Below, piece after piece: positions 23,431-32,415 of a DNA stretch of 64,000 nucleotides. How positions within the stretch are numbered: position 1 is the stretch's first letter; every line of letters begins with the position of its first letter. Source of the stretch: Dysgonomonas sp. 520 (GTDB taxonomy: Bacteria > Bacteroidota > Bacteroidia > Bacteroidales > Dysgonomonadaceae); contig NZ_QVMP01000001.1 of assembly GCF_010501095.1 (NCBI RefSeq), positions 236,475 to 300,474 of the forward strand, given 5' to 3'. The notes below the pieces were generated by a model. The model did not search any database and had not been told where the DNA came from. It saw only the letters and a program-made list of their open reading frames with translations. The position numbers and the translations under genes are program-made.

Positions 23431-23855
23431 TTAGTTGCGTTTACTTTCGGCGAGCTGTTTAATCGCCAGTTCATAATTCCCGTCCAGTTCGTCCGTCTTT
23501 TTGAAGACTTCCATCTTTTCGGTTTCCTCTGTGGTATAGGTCAGATATTCTTCGCCGCTAACTTCGGTAGCATACACCGCCGACTGAACGCCGCCCAGCC
23601 CGAACCATACTTCTTTGTAAAACCTGCCGGGATGGTTTGCCATATTGATAGAAAGGATTTGACCTTTCTCTTTGTCAGTCAGACCGAGAAGCGATTGGAT
23701 TACATCAAAACGGTTCATGAATTTGCGCTGGTCTAAGAGGATTTTGCAGTCGGAGTTATTGATGATTGCCTCTTTCACGATGGGCGAAGCGATAATATCG
23801 TCCACCTCCTGCGTTACGACAATGGCTTCCCCGAAATATTTCCTGACTGTTTTGT
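23431..23855 (-). CDS. traG: traG, 3' exon (VirB4-like ATPase C-terminus)
   Basis: This is the last 141 codons of traG plus the second and third bases of the split codon. It begins ACAAAACAGTCAGG directly after the intron end and reads KTVRKYFGEAIVVTQEVDDI, the region after Walker B in VirB4-type ATPases. Read alone it is an open frame extended backwards into intron sequence, which has no meaning as protein. Joined to 26423-28496 it completes an 832 aa TraG. The C-terminal residues (LDGNYELAIKQLAESKRN) are intact. Confidence 0.9.
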
Positions 23856-23916
23856 GTAGGCTAAGCACCCGGCGCCACATTATATTTCTATAATAGGTTT
23901 CCAAGAACTCGCCCCC

Positions 23917-23950
23917 GAACCGGACTTACACCTCTCAGCGTATCCGGCTC
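23917..23950 (-). ncRNA. Group II intron domain V
   Basis: The 34-base hairpin starts GAGCCGGATACG and ends AAGTCCGGTTC, with the AGC-type catalytic triad position near the 5' strand and complementary GAACCGGAC on the opposite strand. It is 61 bases from the 3' splice site. The longer than usual distance is taken up by a domain VI with an extra hairpin. Confidence 0.85.
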
Positions 23951-23963
23951 TCCACTAATTCCC

Positions 23964-25793
23964 TCAGTCTATCTTCCCTAAATGAATACATTGATGACAA
24001 CTTTCACATACGGCAATAGTCTTTCGTTTTCGTGCAATCATATGACGTTCCCAACTTTTCTTGCCTTCAAGGTTTTTGAGTTTACGTACATGATGCATGA
24101 CCAGTCTGCCTTCTGTTCCACACAACTCACACTTTTCTGCTTTCAGTCTGGCTATTAAACTGGTACGTCCAGCATCACAGATAGAATTTGGTTGATTGTC
24201 AATCTTTTTGTCATTCGAAGGGTCTTTCCTTTTAAAACCCTCGTTATAGAAATGTCGCTGTTTTACACCACTTTTCGTTTGGTACTTCACGATAAATAGC
24301 TTGTTCTTTCTATATTTCTTATTGATTTTTCTAACAGAACTTTTGTATTTACCTGCGAAGGTTTTATACATGCTATATTCCATGATGTATTTGAAATTGT
24401 GCAATATGGAGCAATTGTTTGCCAATGAATAATAATTGTAAAATCCTCTTATTTCCCGATTATATCTATCGAGTATTTCGAGGTCGTCATTAAAGATGAG
24501 CCCTGAACGACATTTGGGTTTCCAAACCTCTTTTCCGTTATGATATCTGAGTTCTATTACTCCATATTCAAAAAGTTTCTTCCTGATAATTTCTGTACTG
24601 ACTTTCAGATACAATCTTTTATTGGAGCTCCTTCTTAGACGCCCCCTTTTATCTCTTCGTGGTGTATGAGATTTACGTACAAGAACTTCATATCCAAGAA
24701 ATTTTGCTTCTTTTTCTGTGTGGGTAATGAGTGTTTTCTCATTCGATAGCTCCAGTTTTAGCTTTCCATTGAGGAAGTTCTTAATATCTTCCTTGATTAT
24801 TTTAGCATCTTCTTTACTACCGATTACCCCAATCAGAAAATCATCAGCATATCTCACATATTTTATTCTCTTGAAATTTTCATCCATCTCATCTCCACTA
24901 GAGTAAAGGATTCTGGTTTTCTCATTGGCTCTAATCATCGCTATGATTTTTGCTCTTTCAGCTTCATTCTCCACTTTTGGGAGTTTTCGTCTTAGCCGTT
25001 TCATTTCGTTTTCAAAATCCATACACTCTCTTGTAGGTTTCCGTTTTGCTCCCTTGTCAAATTTTCGAGTATATTCTTTCATATACTTGTCCAGCTTATC
25101 CAAATAGATATTTGCCAAAATCGGACTTATAATACCTCCTTGTGGTGTTCCACTAAACGTTTTATGAAATGTCCAGTTTTCAATATATCCTGCGTTCAGG
25201 AATTTTCTGATTAAGCGGATAAAACGCTCATCTTTGATACGTTCCTGTAAAGTTTTAATAAGCACATCATGGTCAATATTATCGAAGAAGCCTTTTATAT
25301 CTCCTTCAACAAACCATTTTGCACCACTAAACTCTTTCTGCACTTGGGCTAATGCAGTGTGGCAACTTCGTTTGGGACGAAAACCATGTGAGGTATATTC
25401 AAAAGTGCCCTCATAAATGGCTTCCAGTACCATTCTTACAACTTCCTGTATTAGCTTGTCGTTAATCGCAGGTACACCAAGCGGACGTGTTTTCCCATTC
25501 TTCTTGGGAATATTTACCCTCTTTGATGGTTGCGGCTGATAAGATTCATCCTTTAATGAATATATCAGTTTATTAATCTGAGACAGGCTCATTCCATCGA
25601 TGGTTTGCCCATCAGAACCTGGTGTCATATTGCCCGGTTTTGCATAAATGCGTTGATAGGCAACATAATACATCTCTTCATTGAACAGAATCCTATAGAG
25701 CCGACTGAACTTGTAATTCAAGTTACGGCTATGCTCTGATAGACTGTTTAATACTTTTTCCGGACTTCTCATAATGTCTCTCACATTTTCCAA
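23964..25793 (-). CDS. ltrA: Group II intron-encoded reverse transcriptase/maturase with HNH endonuclease
   Basis: The 609 aa protein has an RT domain with the active-site box YVRYADDFLIGV (about residue 320) and earlier blocks PLGVPAINDKLIQEVVRMVLE and GFRPKRSCHTAL. A maturase X domain follows (about 400-500), and then an HNH nuclease with CELCGTEGRLVMHHVRKL and CESCHQCIHLGK. It helps the intron fold and splice, and drives retrohoming. All key residues are present, so it looks active. It lies on the same strand as traG within the intron. Confidence 0.92.
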   Translation of the reverse strand: MENVRDIMRSPEKVLNSLSEHSRNLNYKFSRLYRILFNEEMYYVAYQRIYAKPGNMTPGSDGQTIDGMSLSQINKLIYSLKDESYQPQPSKRVNIPKKNGKTRPLGVPAINDKLIQEVVRMVLEAIYEGTFEYTSHGFRPKRSCHTALAQVQKEFSGAKWFVEGDIKGFFDNIDHDVLIKTLQERIKDERFIRLIRKFLNAGYIENWTFHKTFSGTPQGGIISPILANIYLDKLDKYMKEYTRKFDKGAKRKPTRECMDFENEMKRLRRKLPKVENEAERAKIIAMIRANEKTRILYSSGDEMDENFKRIKYVRYADDFLIGVIGSKEDAKIIKEDIKNFLNGKLKLELSNEKTLITHTEKEAKFLGYEVLVRKSHTPRRDKRGRLRRSSNKRLYLKVSTEIIRKKLFEYGVIELRYHNGKEVWKPKCRSGLIFNDDLEILDRYNREIRGFYNYYSLANNCSILHNFKYIMEYSMYKTFAGKYKSSVRKINKKYRKNKLFIVKYQTKSGVKQRHFYNEGFKRKDPSNDKKIDNQPNSICDAGRTSLIARLKAEKCELCGTEGRLVMHHVRKLKNLEGKKSWERHMIARKRKTIAVCESCHQCIHLGKID

Positions 25794-26422
25794 ATTAGTA
25801 CTAAAACGTTAATTAGCTGTCTCCCTTCGCCATGCAGTTTTACCTGCTTGTACAAGGCTTTCCCTTGCTCGGACTACTACGGAGACTCCGTTACCACTCC
25901 AGATTTTCAGAGATCTGCACCTCATAGCCTTACAACTGGCACTCTGGTATAGGTAATCCCCATTTGCGACTCGATAACATATTCTGAAGTTCAGAATATT
26001 TGTGGCTTGATAGATTGTCGGATATGACTTCCGTCCTTTATTGCTTATTGCAATTGTTCCGTGATACGTTCCTGCTCTTACTATACCTGTACACTAGTAA
26101 GAGTATCACAGTATGACGAGTAAGAAATTATCTGAAATTCAAATAACTTCTCATAGTTATCTTACGTCATAGCCTGAAAGTGGGACAACTCGGACTATCA
26201 TTCAATCAGTTTGGACTTTATCCTCATATCTATCTTTTCATCTCGCCATTCAGCGGCAACCTGATAACTGGTTGGCTTATGACTTTACCAAGCATGCTAC
26301 ACTCCCTGTCCGGTTAGTTTCCCTTTCAGATCAGCTGGTCGATGATAGGCATTATTTTCAAAGAACACTTCACCTAATCTCTTGCCAATGAGACATTTAT
26401 TAAGCCACCTTGATGGGCGCAC

Positions 26423-28496
26423 ACATATATTTCAGGTATTCAGCCATGTTTGCCGAAGAAAGAGCCTTCCAAGCCTCTTCCACAATCAGTTGTTTACGAA
26501 CACCTTTTAACCGCCTCATTTTCTGGATAAACGCGTCCATAATGATGATCGTTACCACAGGAAAAAGTTCTTTATTCTCCTTAATACTGTCAATTTCAAA
26601 GACGATAAAGCTCTTATTCAATAGGTCGATGTTCTGTTCGGAGTTCAAGAGAAAGTCGAAACGTCCGCCCCGGTAATACTGGCGCAGGGTGGTAAGCATA
26701 TTGTCGAGGTTAAAATCCTCTTTGCTTACCTTGATTTCCCTTTCTTCCAGTTCCCGGCGGTAGTCGCCCAGCATATATTCGTAGAAAGTATTAAAGGACG
26801 GAACGATACTTCGGTCTGCCCTGATGCGCTCGATATACGCCGATACCGCGCTGCCGAGTTCCCCGCTTTCAGTCTTGCTTACCTTATCGTCTTCGGATTT
26901 CCACAGGGTCAGAAGCAGCGTTTTGATGCTGTCCTTCTTTTCCACATCGAACTTGTAATCGTCCGTATAGAAAGGATTAAAGCTGATCGGATTTTCCTCT
27001 GTGTATGTGAAATAAATCCCGTCCTCACCTTTGGTTTTCCGGCGTACCATTTCGCACAATCCCTGATAGGAATTACCCGTATCGACCAGAACTACGTGCG
27101 TTCCTTGTTCCCAATACTGGCGGACGAGGTGGTTCATAAAAAAGGATTTACCGCTACCGGATGGCCCCAACACGAATTTATTTCGGTTGGTGGTTATCCC
27201 TTGCTTCATCGGTAAATCCGATATATCCACATGGAGCGGCTTACCGCTCACACGATCGCACATCTTAATACCGAAAGGCGAAAGCGAACTTTTGTAGTTT
27301 GTTTCCTCTGTGAAGAAACACAGGGCGGGTTCGATGAACGTATAGAAACTTTCCTCACTCGGAAAATCCCCTGCATTGCCCGGCATAGCCGCCCAATAGA
27401 GCGTTGCCGCATCCGTTGTATTATGACGGGGTTTGCATTCCATAAGAGCCAACTGCGAACCGACATCGTTTCGGATATGTTTCAGTTCCTCTGCATCTTC
27501 CGACCATGCCATTACATTAAAGTGAGCCCGGACAGAAGTAAGCCCGAACGAATGTGCTTCGTTCAGGTACTTGTCTATCCATTCCTTATTAATTTGATTC
27601 CCGCGTGAATAGCGGGATAAGGACTGCATATTGCGGGCAGACTTCTCAAACTTCCGCAGGTTTTCTGCCGAATCGTCCAGAAAAATGTACTGGTTATATA
27701 CATGGTCGCATGAGAGTAGCAACCCTACGGGTGCTGCAAACGACAATCGGCAGTCGCTCCGGTCGGTGGATAGCTTTTCATAGCGCATATCCGTTCCGAC
27801 CGTTCCGGGTAAATCCTCCACATCGGAAATCGTATGCAGGCATACTTTCTTTGCTCCGATGCGAAGCCCGTCCGCTCCGAGTTCCATATCCTCTAAATAG
27901 GTCGTGTCGTCCAGCGAGAGGGCAAAGTATTTCTCTACCAGTCCGGGTTCACTCTCTGTTCCCGTAATTTCGTCTGATGTTAAACGTGTCAGAGAGATAA
28001 ATCCCGAATCGTTCACGATGCGCTCGAACTGTCCGACCGCCTCCAGAAACCGGGTAGCCGTATCCTTATTTACCTCTTTGGGTATAATGTTCCCCCGGCA
28101 AAGCGATGAGAAATTGCTCTGCATTCTCATTCGCTCTTTAGTCGTTTTTGTCAGGAACAGGAAACAGCTATGGTTCAGGTAGGGACGTTCGTTGAAGTGG
28201 CGTTCAAACGAGCGGGACAAAAAGCTCATATCTTCTTTGTCCGTTTCGGGTTTGTAGGTTTCTTTTACGAACCAGTCCTGCTTATGGATAACCGAGTAAT
28301 CGGGCAAGACCTTGATGGCTTTCGCCCAAGCCGAGTGTATGGCTTCATATTCGACTGCGGTAACTGTGAACAGTTCCGGCAGATCGACACGGAAAGCTAC
28401 CGTTATATCCGCGTCTTTACTGATGATGCAGCCATGCTCCACCGCCAACAGCGGGAATTTGCTTTCGATGGTAGCCGCTTTCATTACATTACGCAT
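26423..28496 (-). CDS. traG: traG, 5' exon (VirB4-like ATPase)
   Basis: This exon has the first 691 codons and one base of TraG, the energising ATPase of the type IV secretion channel. Walker A is GPSGSGKS at residues 444-451 and Walker B is in QLIVEEAWKAL near the exon end. Unspliced, the frame runs six residues into the intron and stops, losing the last 140 residues. With 23431-23855 it encodes 832 aa, normal for the family. The start overlaps the end of traF by 8 bp. Confidence 0.92.
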
Positions 28497-28824
28497 CGCG
28501 CACCTCCTTCTTTTTTGGTCGGCTGAACAAGCGGCGGGAATTTTTGCGGTTTATCAGGTAGCGCGGGTGCTGGCGTTTGGCAAGCATTTTCATCAATCCA
28601 TACTCCCCGTATTTCGCATTCAGGTTGAAAGTCAGCCACACCAAAGCGGAGGCGGCGATAACGCCGAAACCGATGCAGACCCACTGGTCTACACCTGCCA
28701 TATACATAATCACAAAGACCACGAATACAGCCAATAAACCGCCCGCAAAGATGAAGAGATACTGACTTTTCAAGCCCTTAAATTCCACGCTCTTGCCAAT
28801 GCCTTTATTAATATTATGCTCCAT
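28489..28824 (-). CDS. traF: Conjugative transposon protein TraF (DUF4133)
   Basis: The 111 aa protein has a short cytoplasmic start (MEHNINKGIGKSVEFKGLK) and two membrane segments (YLFIFAGGLLAVFVVFVIM and VCIGFGVIAASALVWLTF). A basic tail contains KRQHPRYLINRKNSRRLFSR. It fits the VirB3-like TraF that partners the VirB4-type TraG. The gene overlaps traG by 8 bp. Confidence 0.9.
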   Translation of the reverse strand: MEHNINKGIGKSVEFKGLKSQYLFIFAGGLLAVFVVFVIMYMAGVDQWVCIGFGVIAASALVWLTFNLNAKYGEYGLMKMLAKRQHPRYLINRKNSRRLFSRPKKKEVRDA

Positions 28825-28848
28825 TTCTTATTGTTTTTTGGAAATGGA

Positions 28849-29151
28849 TTACAAAAAGAAGGAACGAAGGATGGTGGCGGCAACAATCAGGAAGATACAC
28901 GCGCCGAACCAAGAGGCGGCGGTTTTCGATGTATCGGGGTCGCCCGAAGAGAACTTGTTATAAACTTTGATTCCCCCAATCAAGCCGACAACGGCTCCGA
29001 TGGCGTAAATCAATTTTGTGCCGGGATCGAAATACGATGTTACCATATTGGTAGCTTCGGTAATACCCCCGATACCGTTACCCTGTGCAAAGGCGGATGA
29101 TACGGCAGCGAAAATGAAGGCTGCCGACATAAGAATTTTTTTCTTTGTCAT
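28849..29151 (-). CDS. traE: Conjugative transposon protein TraE (DUF4134)
   Basis: The 100 aa protein has a signal-like first helix (ILMSAAFIFAAVSSAFAQG) and then two hydrophobic segments (LIYAIGAVVGLIGGIKVYN and ACIFLIVAATILRSFFL). It matches the VirB2-like DUF4134 family, the presumed pilin. Its long leader contains a hairpin (29169-29198) and a candidate small-RNA target (29217-29235). Confidence 0.9.
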   Translation of the reverse strand: MTKKKILMSAAFIFAAVSSAFAQGNGIGGITEATNMVTSYFDPGTKLIYAIGAVVGLIGGIKVYNKFSSGDPDTSKTAASWFGACIFLIVAATILRSFFL

Positions 29152-29168
29152 ACGATTTTTTGATTAAT

Positions 29169-29198
29169 GGTACAGGGGGTGGAATAGTCCCCTGTACC
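29169..29198 (-). promoter_or_regulatory. Hairpin in the traE leader
   Basis: GGTACAGGGG pairs perfectly with CCCCTGTACC (10 bp, 10-base loop), ending about 18 bases before the traE start. There is no T run, but an A-rich tract follows on the minus strand. It could shield or expose the ribosome site of traE or protect the mRNA 5' end. Confidence 0.6.
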
Positions 29199-29216
29199 GG
29201 AAATGAATAATTGTTT

Positions 29217-29235
29217 AACTTGATCTTTTAGTGGT
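29217..29235 (-). promoter_or_regulatory. Candidate small-RNA target in the traE leader
   Basis: On the minus strand it reads ACCACTAAAAGATCAAGTT. It matches the complement of the small RNA segment at 41121-41140 except for one missing base. It lies 66 bp upstream of the traE start, before the leader hairpin. Confidence 0.55.
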
Positions 29236-29298
29236 GGTCAGCGTAGCTAACCGTAATCCCGTTCTTTCATTTTACTTTGTTTTTTACTGTTATACATC

Positions 29299-30039
29299 TT
29301 ACGCAAAGCCGCGTACATTAAAATCTTTCGGTGCTTTTACCGTTGGTTCGTCCGTTTCTCCCGCCTCCCGTTTCTTTCGGTGGAAAGCAGAGAAGTAATC
29401 GTCCATAAGTGTGGATACCACTTTCTTTTTCGGTTCATCGCCTGCGACCTGATCGAACATTTCGGTCTTTCGTATCTCGATGAGTACCCGCCCGGCTTCT
29501 TCTTTTTCTTCGATTGTTGCGACATCGGCAGTTTCTACCGTCCGCACCATGCCTGCCAATTCATCAAAGCCAAGTCCGAGTGCCATCGAAACCCCGGCAA
29601 CCCCTTCGGTATCTTCGTCCTCTGTTTCTTCTTCGTCTATATCTTCCGTGTTATATTCCGGCTCAAATTCGGGGGGTGTGTTCTCAATTACTAAATTGAT
29701 TTCGTTTGAATTTTCGTCCGTCATATTTTCATCGGATAAGACTGTTTCCGATTCAACCAAAGGGGGTGTTACCGGAGCATATTTTTTGTTTTCGTCAGCA
29801 AATATAGGCTCATTTTCAATCCGTTTTTCATTATGAATCAGCGTGGTAGCTTCTGTCCGGGATTGTCTAAGGTCAAATTTGCTTTTGCCAATTATATCCT
29901 CTTTCGGGGCAGAACGAAACGGATTGAAACTGGGATTTTTCGCTGCATTCTTTTTCTGTTTCTGCATCCGTTCCCGAATCAGGTAAAGGGCGACAACCAA
30001 TGCGTACAATACGATGGCTGAAATAATATATCTTTCCAT
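29299..30039 (-). CDS. TraD-like conjugation-operon protein, acidic, membrane anchored
   Basis: The 246 aa protein has one N-terminal membrane helix (YIISAIVLYALVVALYLIRE), then a basic stretch, then a very acidic middle (about 100-150, TEDIDEEETEDEDTEG), then a conserved-looking C-terminal part (GVSMALGLGFDELAGMVRTV and LMDDYFSAFHRKKRE). It lies between the DUF3408 gene and traE, where CTnDOT has traD. The family is variable and the function unknown. A copy of a dispersed motif lies inside it on the opposite strand (29842-29870). Confidence 0.65.
   Translation of the reverse strand: MERYIISAIVLYALVVALYLIRERMQKQKKNAAKNPSFNPFRSAPKEDIIGKSKFDLRQSRTEATTLIHNEKRIENEPIFADENKKYAPVTPPLVESETVLSDENMTDENSNEINLVIENTPPEFEPEYNTEDIDEEETEDEDTEGVAGVSMALGLGFDELAGMVRTVETADVATIEEKEEAGRVLIEIRKTEMFDQVAGDEPKKKVVSTLMDDYFSAFHRKKREAGETDEPTVKAPKDFNVRGFA
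29842..29870 (+). repeat. Dispersed motif, copy 3 (inside traD-like, antisense)
   Basis: The plus strand reads CGTGGTAGCTTCTGTCCGGG followed by ATTGTCTAA. It is nearly identical to 31612-31640, although here it is coding sequence on the other strand (DLRQSRTEATTLI). Confidence 0.5.
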
Positions 30040-30050
30040 AGCTTATTCAT

Positions 30051-30473
30051 TTACAGTAAATCGTCCGGGCGTTGCCGATATACCTCGTTTATTTCTTCCT
30101 TATGGAGTTGCAGGTGTTCATTAAGCACCGTATCTATATACCCGCCTACGGAAATATCATTTCCGGCATCGACCAAAGCCCTGACAAGTTTTGTGATAAC
30201 CGCATGAACATCGTAGCTGATATAGACACATTGCCGTGTCTTGATTTCGTTACGCTTCAAAAAGGTTTCTTTATATCCTGCCTGCCCGCCGCGCTTGCGC
30301 TTCGGCGTTTCTTTTTCTTTCGGCTGTTCCGGTAAATTCTCCTGTTCCGGCGGGCTATCTTCCAACGCAGGTTCAGCGGGTTGGATAACCTGCGAATTAG
30401 CCCTGTTGTCGGGTTTGGTCTGACCTATGATAAAGTCGGGGTCAAACCCTGATGTATCCACTTTCTTTGCCAT
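30051..30473 (-). CDS. DUF3408-family conjugation protein (TraB-like)
   Basis: The 140 aa protein has a Pro/Glu-rich N-terminal part (PALEDSPPEQENLPEQPKEK), a basic region (KRKRGGQAGYKETFLKRNE) and a C-terminal ribbon-helix-helix-like domain (VYISYDVHAVITKLVRALVD, then ISVGGYIDTVLNEHLQLH). DUF3408 proteins follow the ParA-like traA in these operons. It is probably a DNA-binding partner of TraA. It begins 4 bp after traA ends. Confidence 0.8.
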   Translation of the reverse strand: MAKKVDTSGFDPDFIIGQTKPDNRANSQVIQPAEPALEDSPPEQENLPEQPKEKETPKRKRGGQAGYKETFLKRNEIKTRQCVYISYDVHAVITKLVRALVDAGNDISVGGYIDTVLNEHLQLHKEEINEVYRQRPDDLL

Positions 30474-30476
30474 AGC

Positions 30477-31250
30477 TTACCCATTTATCAATTCCAAAAG
30501 CTCATCGGTAAGGGCATCTATATTACTACCTTTGACAAGGGATTTATCCGCAGGAAATAATGTTGAACGGAACAGGGCTTTGTGATTGACAGACTGCTCC
30601 TTGCGAAAACGTTTGCTGTCGGGGATGAAGGTGTTAAGGGCTATAAACCCCAACTCTTTGATAACTCCTTCGTACACCTCATATAATTCGGATTTTTCCC
30701 TGCCATCGACCAGATTCCATAGAAGCCGTATAGCTTTGATATTGGACTTACCCGTGTTCACGATATTGTCCCTTACGACAATCATGTAGTTAAGGGTGCT
30801 TTCCATTACCACACGGTCGGCGGCAATCGGAGCAATGATATAATCCATGCTGGCAAGGGCGAGGACTAAATCACGATTGTTCATCGTTCCGGGCAGGTCG
30901 AAGAATACAAAGTCATATTCGCCCTGCTCACAAAGCGTATCGGCATCGCTCAACGCTTTTTCCGTACTGCTCTCAATTACGGGATAGGCTTTCTTACCCC
31001 CCATACGGGTAAATTGCTCATAAGCCATCCCTTTGTAATACTCGTCCTGTTCCACCATTTTGAAATCGCGTTCCCGCATCTCCGCGATGGAGTGCTGCGG
31101 GTAGTCGCAATCCACGATTGCCACATTGAAATCCTTTACATAATGCAGGTAACTTGCGACCAAAACGGTAAGGGTGGTTTTTCCTGCTCCGCCTTTCTGT
31201 GTGCTGAATGCTACATACTTCGGCTCTTTTTTACTTACTTCATTTTTCAT
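30477..31250 (-). CDS. traA: ParA-family ATPase TraA
   Basis: The 257 aa protein has the deviant Walker A KGGAGKTTLT near residue 20, the Walker A' region VAIVDCDYPQ and the DLPGTMNNRD box, all typical of ParA/MinD ATPases. As first gene of the tra operon it matches TraA of CTnDOT. It may position or maintain the element with the DUF3408 partner. Its upstream region is the 730 bp non-coding stretch that also leads to the mob genes on the other strand. Confidence 0.9.
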   Translation of the reverse strand: MKNEVSKKEPKYVAFSTQKGGAGKTTLTVLVASYLHYVKDFNVAIVDCDYPQHSIAEMRERDFKMVEQDEYYKGMAYEQFTRMGGKKAYPVIESSTEKALSDADTLCEQGEYDFVFFDLPGTMNNRDLVLALASMDYIIAPIAADRVVMESTLNYMIVVRDNIVNTGKSNIKAIRLLWNLVDGREKSELYEVYEGVIKELGFIALNTFIPDSKRFRKEQSVNHKALFRSTLFPADKSLVKGSNIDALTDELLELING

Positions 31251-31611
31251 TGCTCTAAATGTTTTAATTGTTAATTATTTAATTATCCGTACCACTGATT
31301 CGGTACTGTTTTATTTCAGTCGATATTCGTTTGTTTGCCTATTGACTGTGATACTATTCTATTGACGGATTGAATCGCCTTGATAGTTTTTTACCTGTTC
31401 ATTTACTTATTGCAATACATAGCTGGAAAACCAAAAAAGCAAAGCGATATTCATTTACAACAGCACTTATTTACAACAGTACGACAGCACGACAATACAA
31501 ATTCAAATCTTTGATTTTTTGCCTCTGTAAATTCAGAAATCAATAAGGCTTCAAATCCAAATTTTCGGCAAATAAACGCCTTCTTTTTCATACTTGCACC
31601 ACATTTTCGAG

Positions 31612-31644
31612 GGGTGGTAGCTTCTGTCCAGCATTGTCTATACC
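31612..31644 (+). repeat. Dispersed motif, copy 2
   Basis: The sequence reads GGGTGGTAGCTTCTGTCC and then AGCATTGTCTATACC. It is the best-conserved copy and stands at the border between the traA leader and the structured mob upstream region. Confidence 0.55.
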
Positions 31645-31961
31645 TGTTGATATACAGCGTATTATTTATTAGACATAACTTTGCAGCGTGAAACGTTGCG
31701 GGGTATTCATGCCGATTTTTAAGATAGTTCCGGCACTCAAAAATTGCCCGGCGAAGGCAGTCTTACATCCCGAAAAGTTCGGGACGAAAAGATGCCCCTT
31801 GCGGGCAAAATGTATTTGCATTTTGGCAAATAGCAAGATGTGTTGATTGCAGCAAACTTCGTTTTTTGCAGCATCAACCTCTTGCTCTTCCAGAGGGGTT
31901 TTTCCTCTCCGAAGTCGGGAAAAATTAAGCCGGCACGAGCCGTCCGCAAACGTTCATATAA

Positions 31962-31980
31962 CCACTAAAAGATTAATGTT
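31962..31980 (+). promoter_or_regulatory. Candidate small-RNA target directly before mobA
   Basis: ACCACTAAAAGATTAATGT ends at the mobA start codon. It pairs with the small RNA segment at 41121-41140 with only one G-U wobble. No separate ribosome site is visible, so pairing would cover the initiation region. Confidence 0.6.
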
Positions 31981-32412
31981 ATGAACGAAGAAAAAAGAGA
32001 ACCCCGTAAGCGGGGAAAGGGGGGCAGACCCCCGAAGAACGACCCGGCAAAACATCGGCTGACGGTGAACCTGACGGACACCCAGCACGCCGGATTTCTT
32101 GCCATGTTCGAGCAGTCAGGCGTAAGTTCGCTATCAGCTTTTATCTGTGCCCGCATCTTTGGCGATGAGTTCCGGGTAGTAAAAACGGACGCTTCGGCAG
32201 TTGAATTTACCGCAAAGCTGACCGCGTTACACAGCCAGTTTCGGAGCGTGGGCGTGAATTACAACCAGATTGTGAAGGAACTGCACAGCAATTTCGGGGA
32301 GAAAAAAGCACTCGCTTTGCTCTACAAATTGGAGAAAGCGACCGTAGAACTGGCGGGAATCGGGCGCGAAGTGATGAGCTTGTGTGAACAGTTTAAGGCG
32401 AAATACCTCTAA
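31981..32412 (+). CDS. mobA: MobA-type relaxosome accessory protein
   Basis: The 143 aa protein has a basic N-terminus (EEKREPRKRGKGGRPPKND), a ribbon-helix-helix-like segment (HRLTVNLTDTQHAGFLAMFEQ) and a C-terminal helical domain with SVGVNYNQIVKELHSNF as in MobC/BmpH-type accessory proteins. It should bind oriT and help the relaxase load. The stop is 3 bp before the relaxase gene. The leader ends in a candidate small-RNA target. Confidence 0.85.
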   Translation: MNEEKREPRKRGKGGRPPKNDPAKHRLTVNLTDTQHAGFLAMFEQSGVSSLSAFICARIFGDEFRVVKTDASAVEFTAKLTALHSQFRSVGVNYNQIVKELHSNFGEKKALALLYKLEKATVELAGIGREVMSLCEQFKAKYL

Positions 32413-32415
32413 AAA

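Larger units (their letters stand above)
23856..26422 (-). mobile_element. Group II intron (2567 bp) inserted in traG, sense orientation
   Basis: The 5' boundary is GTGCGCCCATC (group II consensus GUGYG) and the 3' end is GCTTAGCCTAC. Removing exactly these bases joins exon ends ATGT and ACAAAACAG, giving Met-Tyr-Lys-Thr in frame (2074 + 425 bases = 833 codons). Domain V is at 23917-23950, and a bulged A seven bases from the 3' end marks the branch point. An RT/maturase frame sits in domain IV. The first about 630 bases hold domains I-III. Confidence 0.92.
31251..31980. other. Divergent intergenic region with many inverted repeats; candidate oriT and promoters
   Basis: No convincing gene is present. 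The half toward the mob genes is full of short hairpins: CCCGAA-AAG-TTCGGG (about 31767-31782), GCCCCTTGCGGGC, GTTGAT with ATCAAC (about 31841-31876) and AGAGG-GGTTTTT-CCTCT (about 31892-31908). One dispersed-motif copy lies at 31612-31644. A region like this directly before relaxosome and relaxase genes is the usual place for an origin of transfer. The exact nick site cannot be read by eye. Confidence 0.5.
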
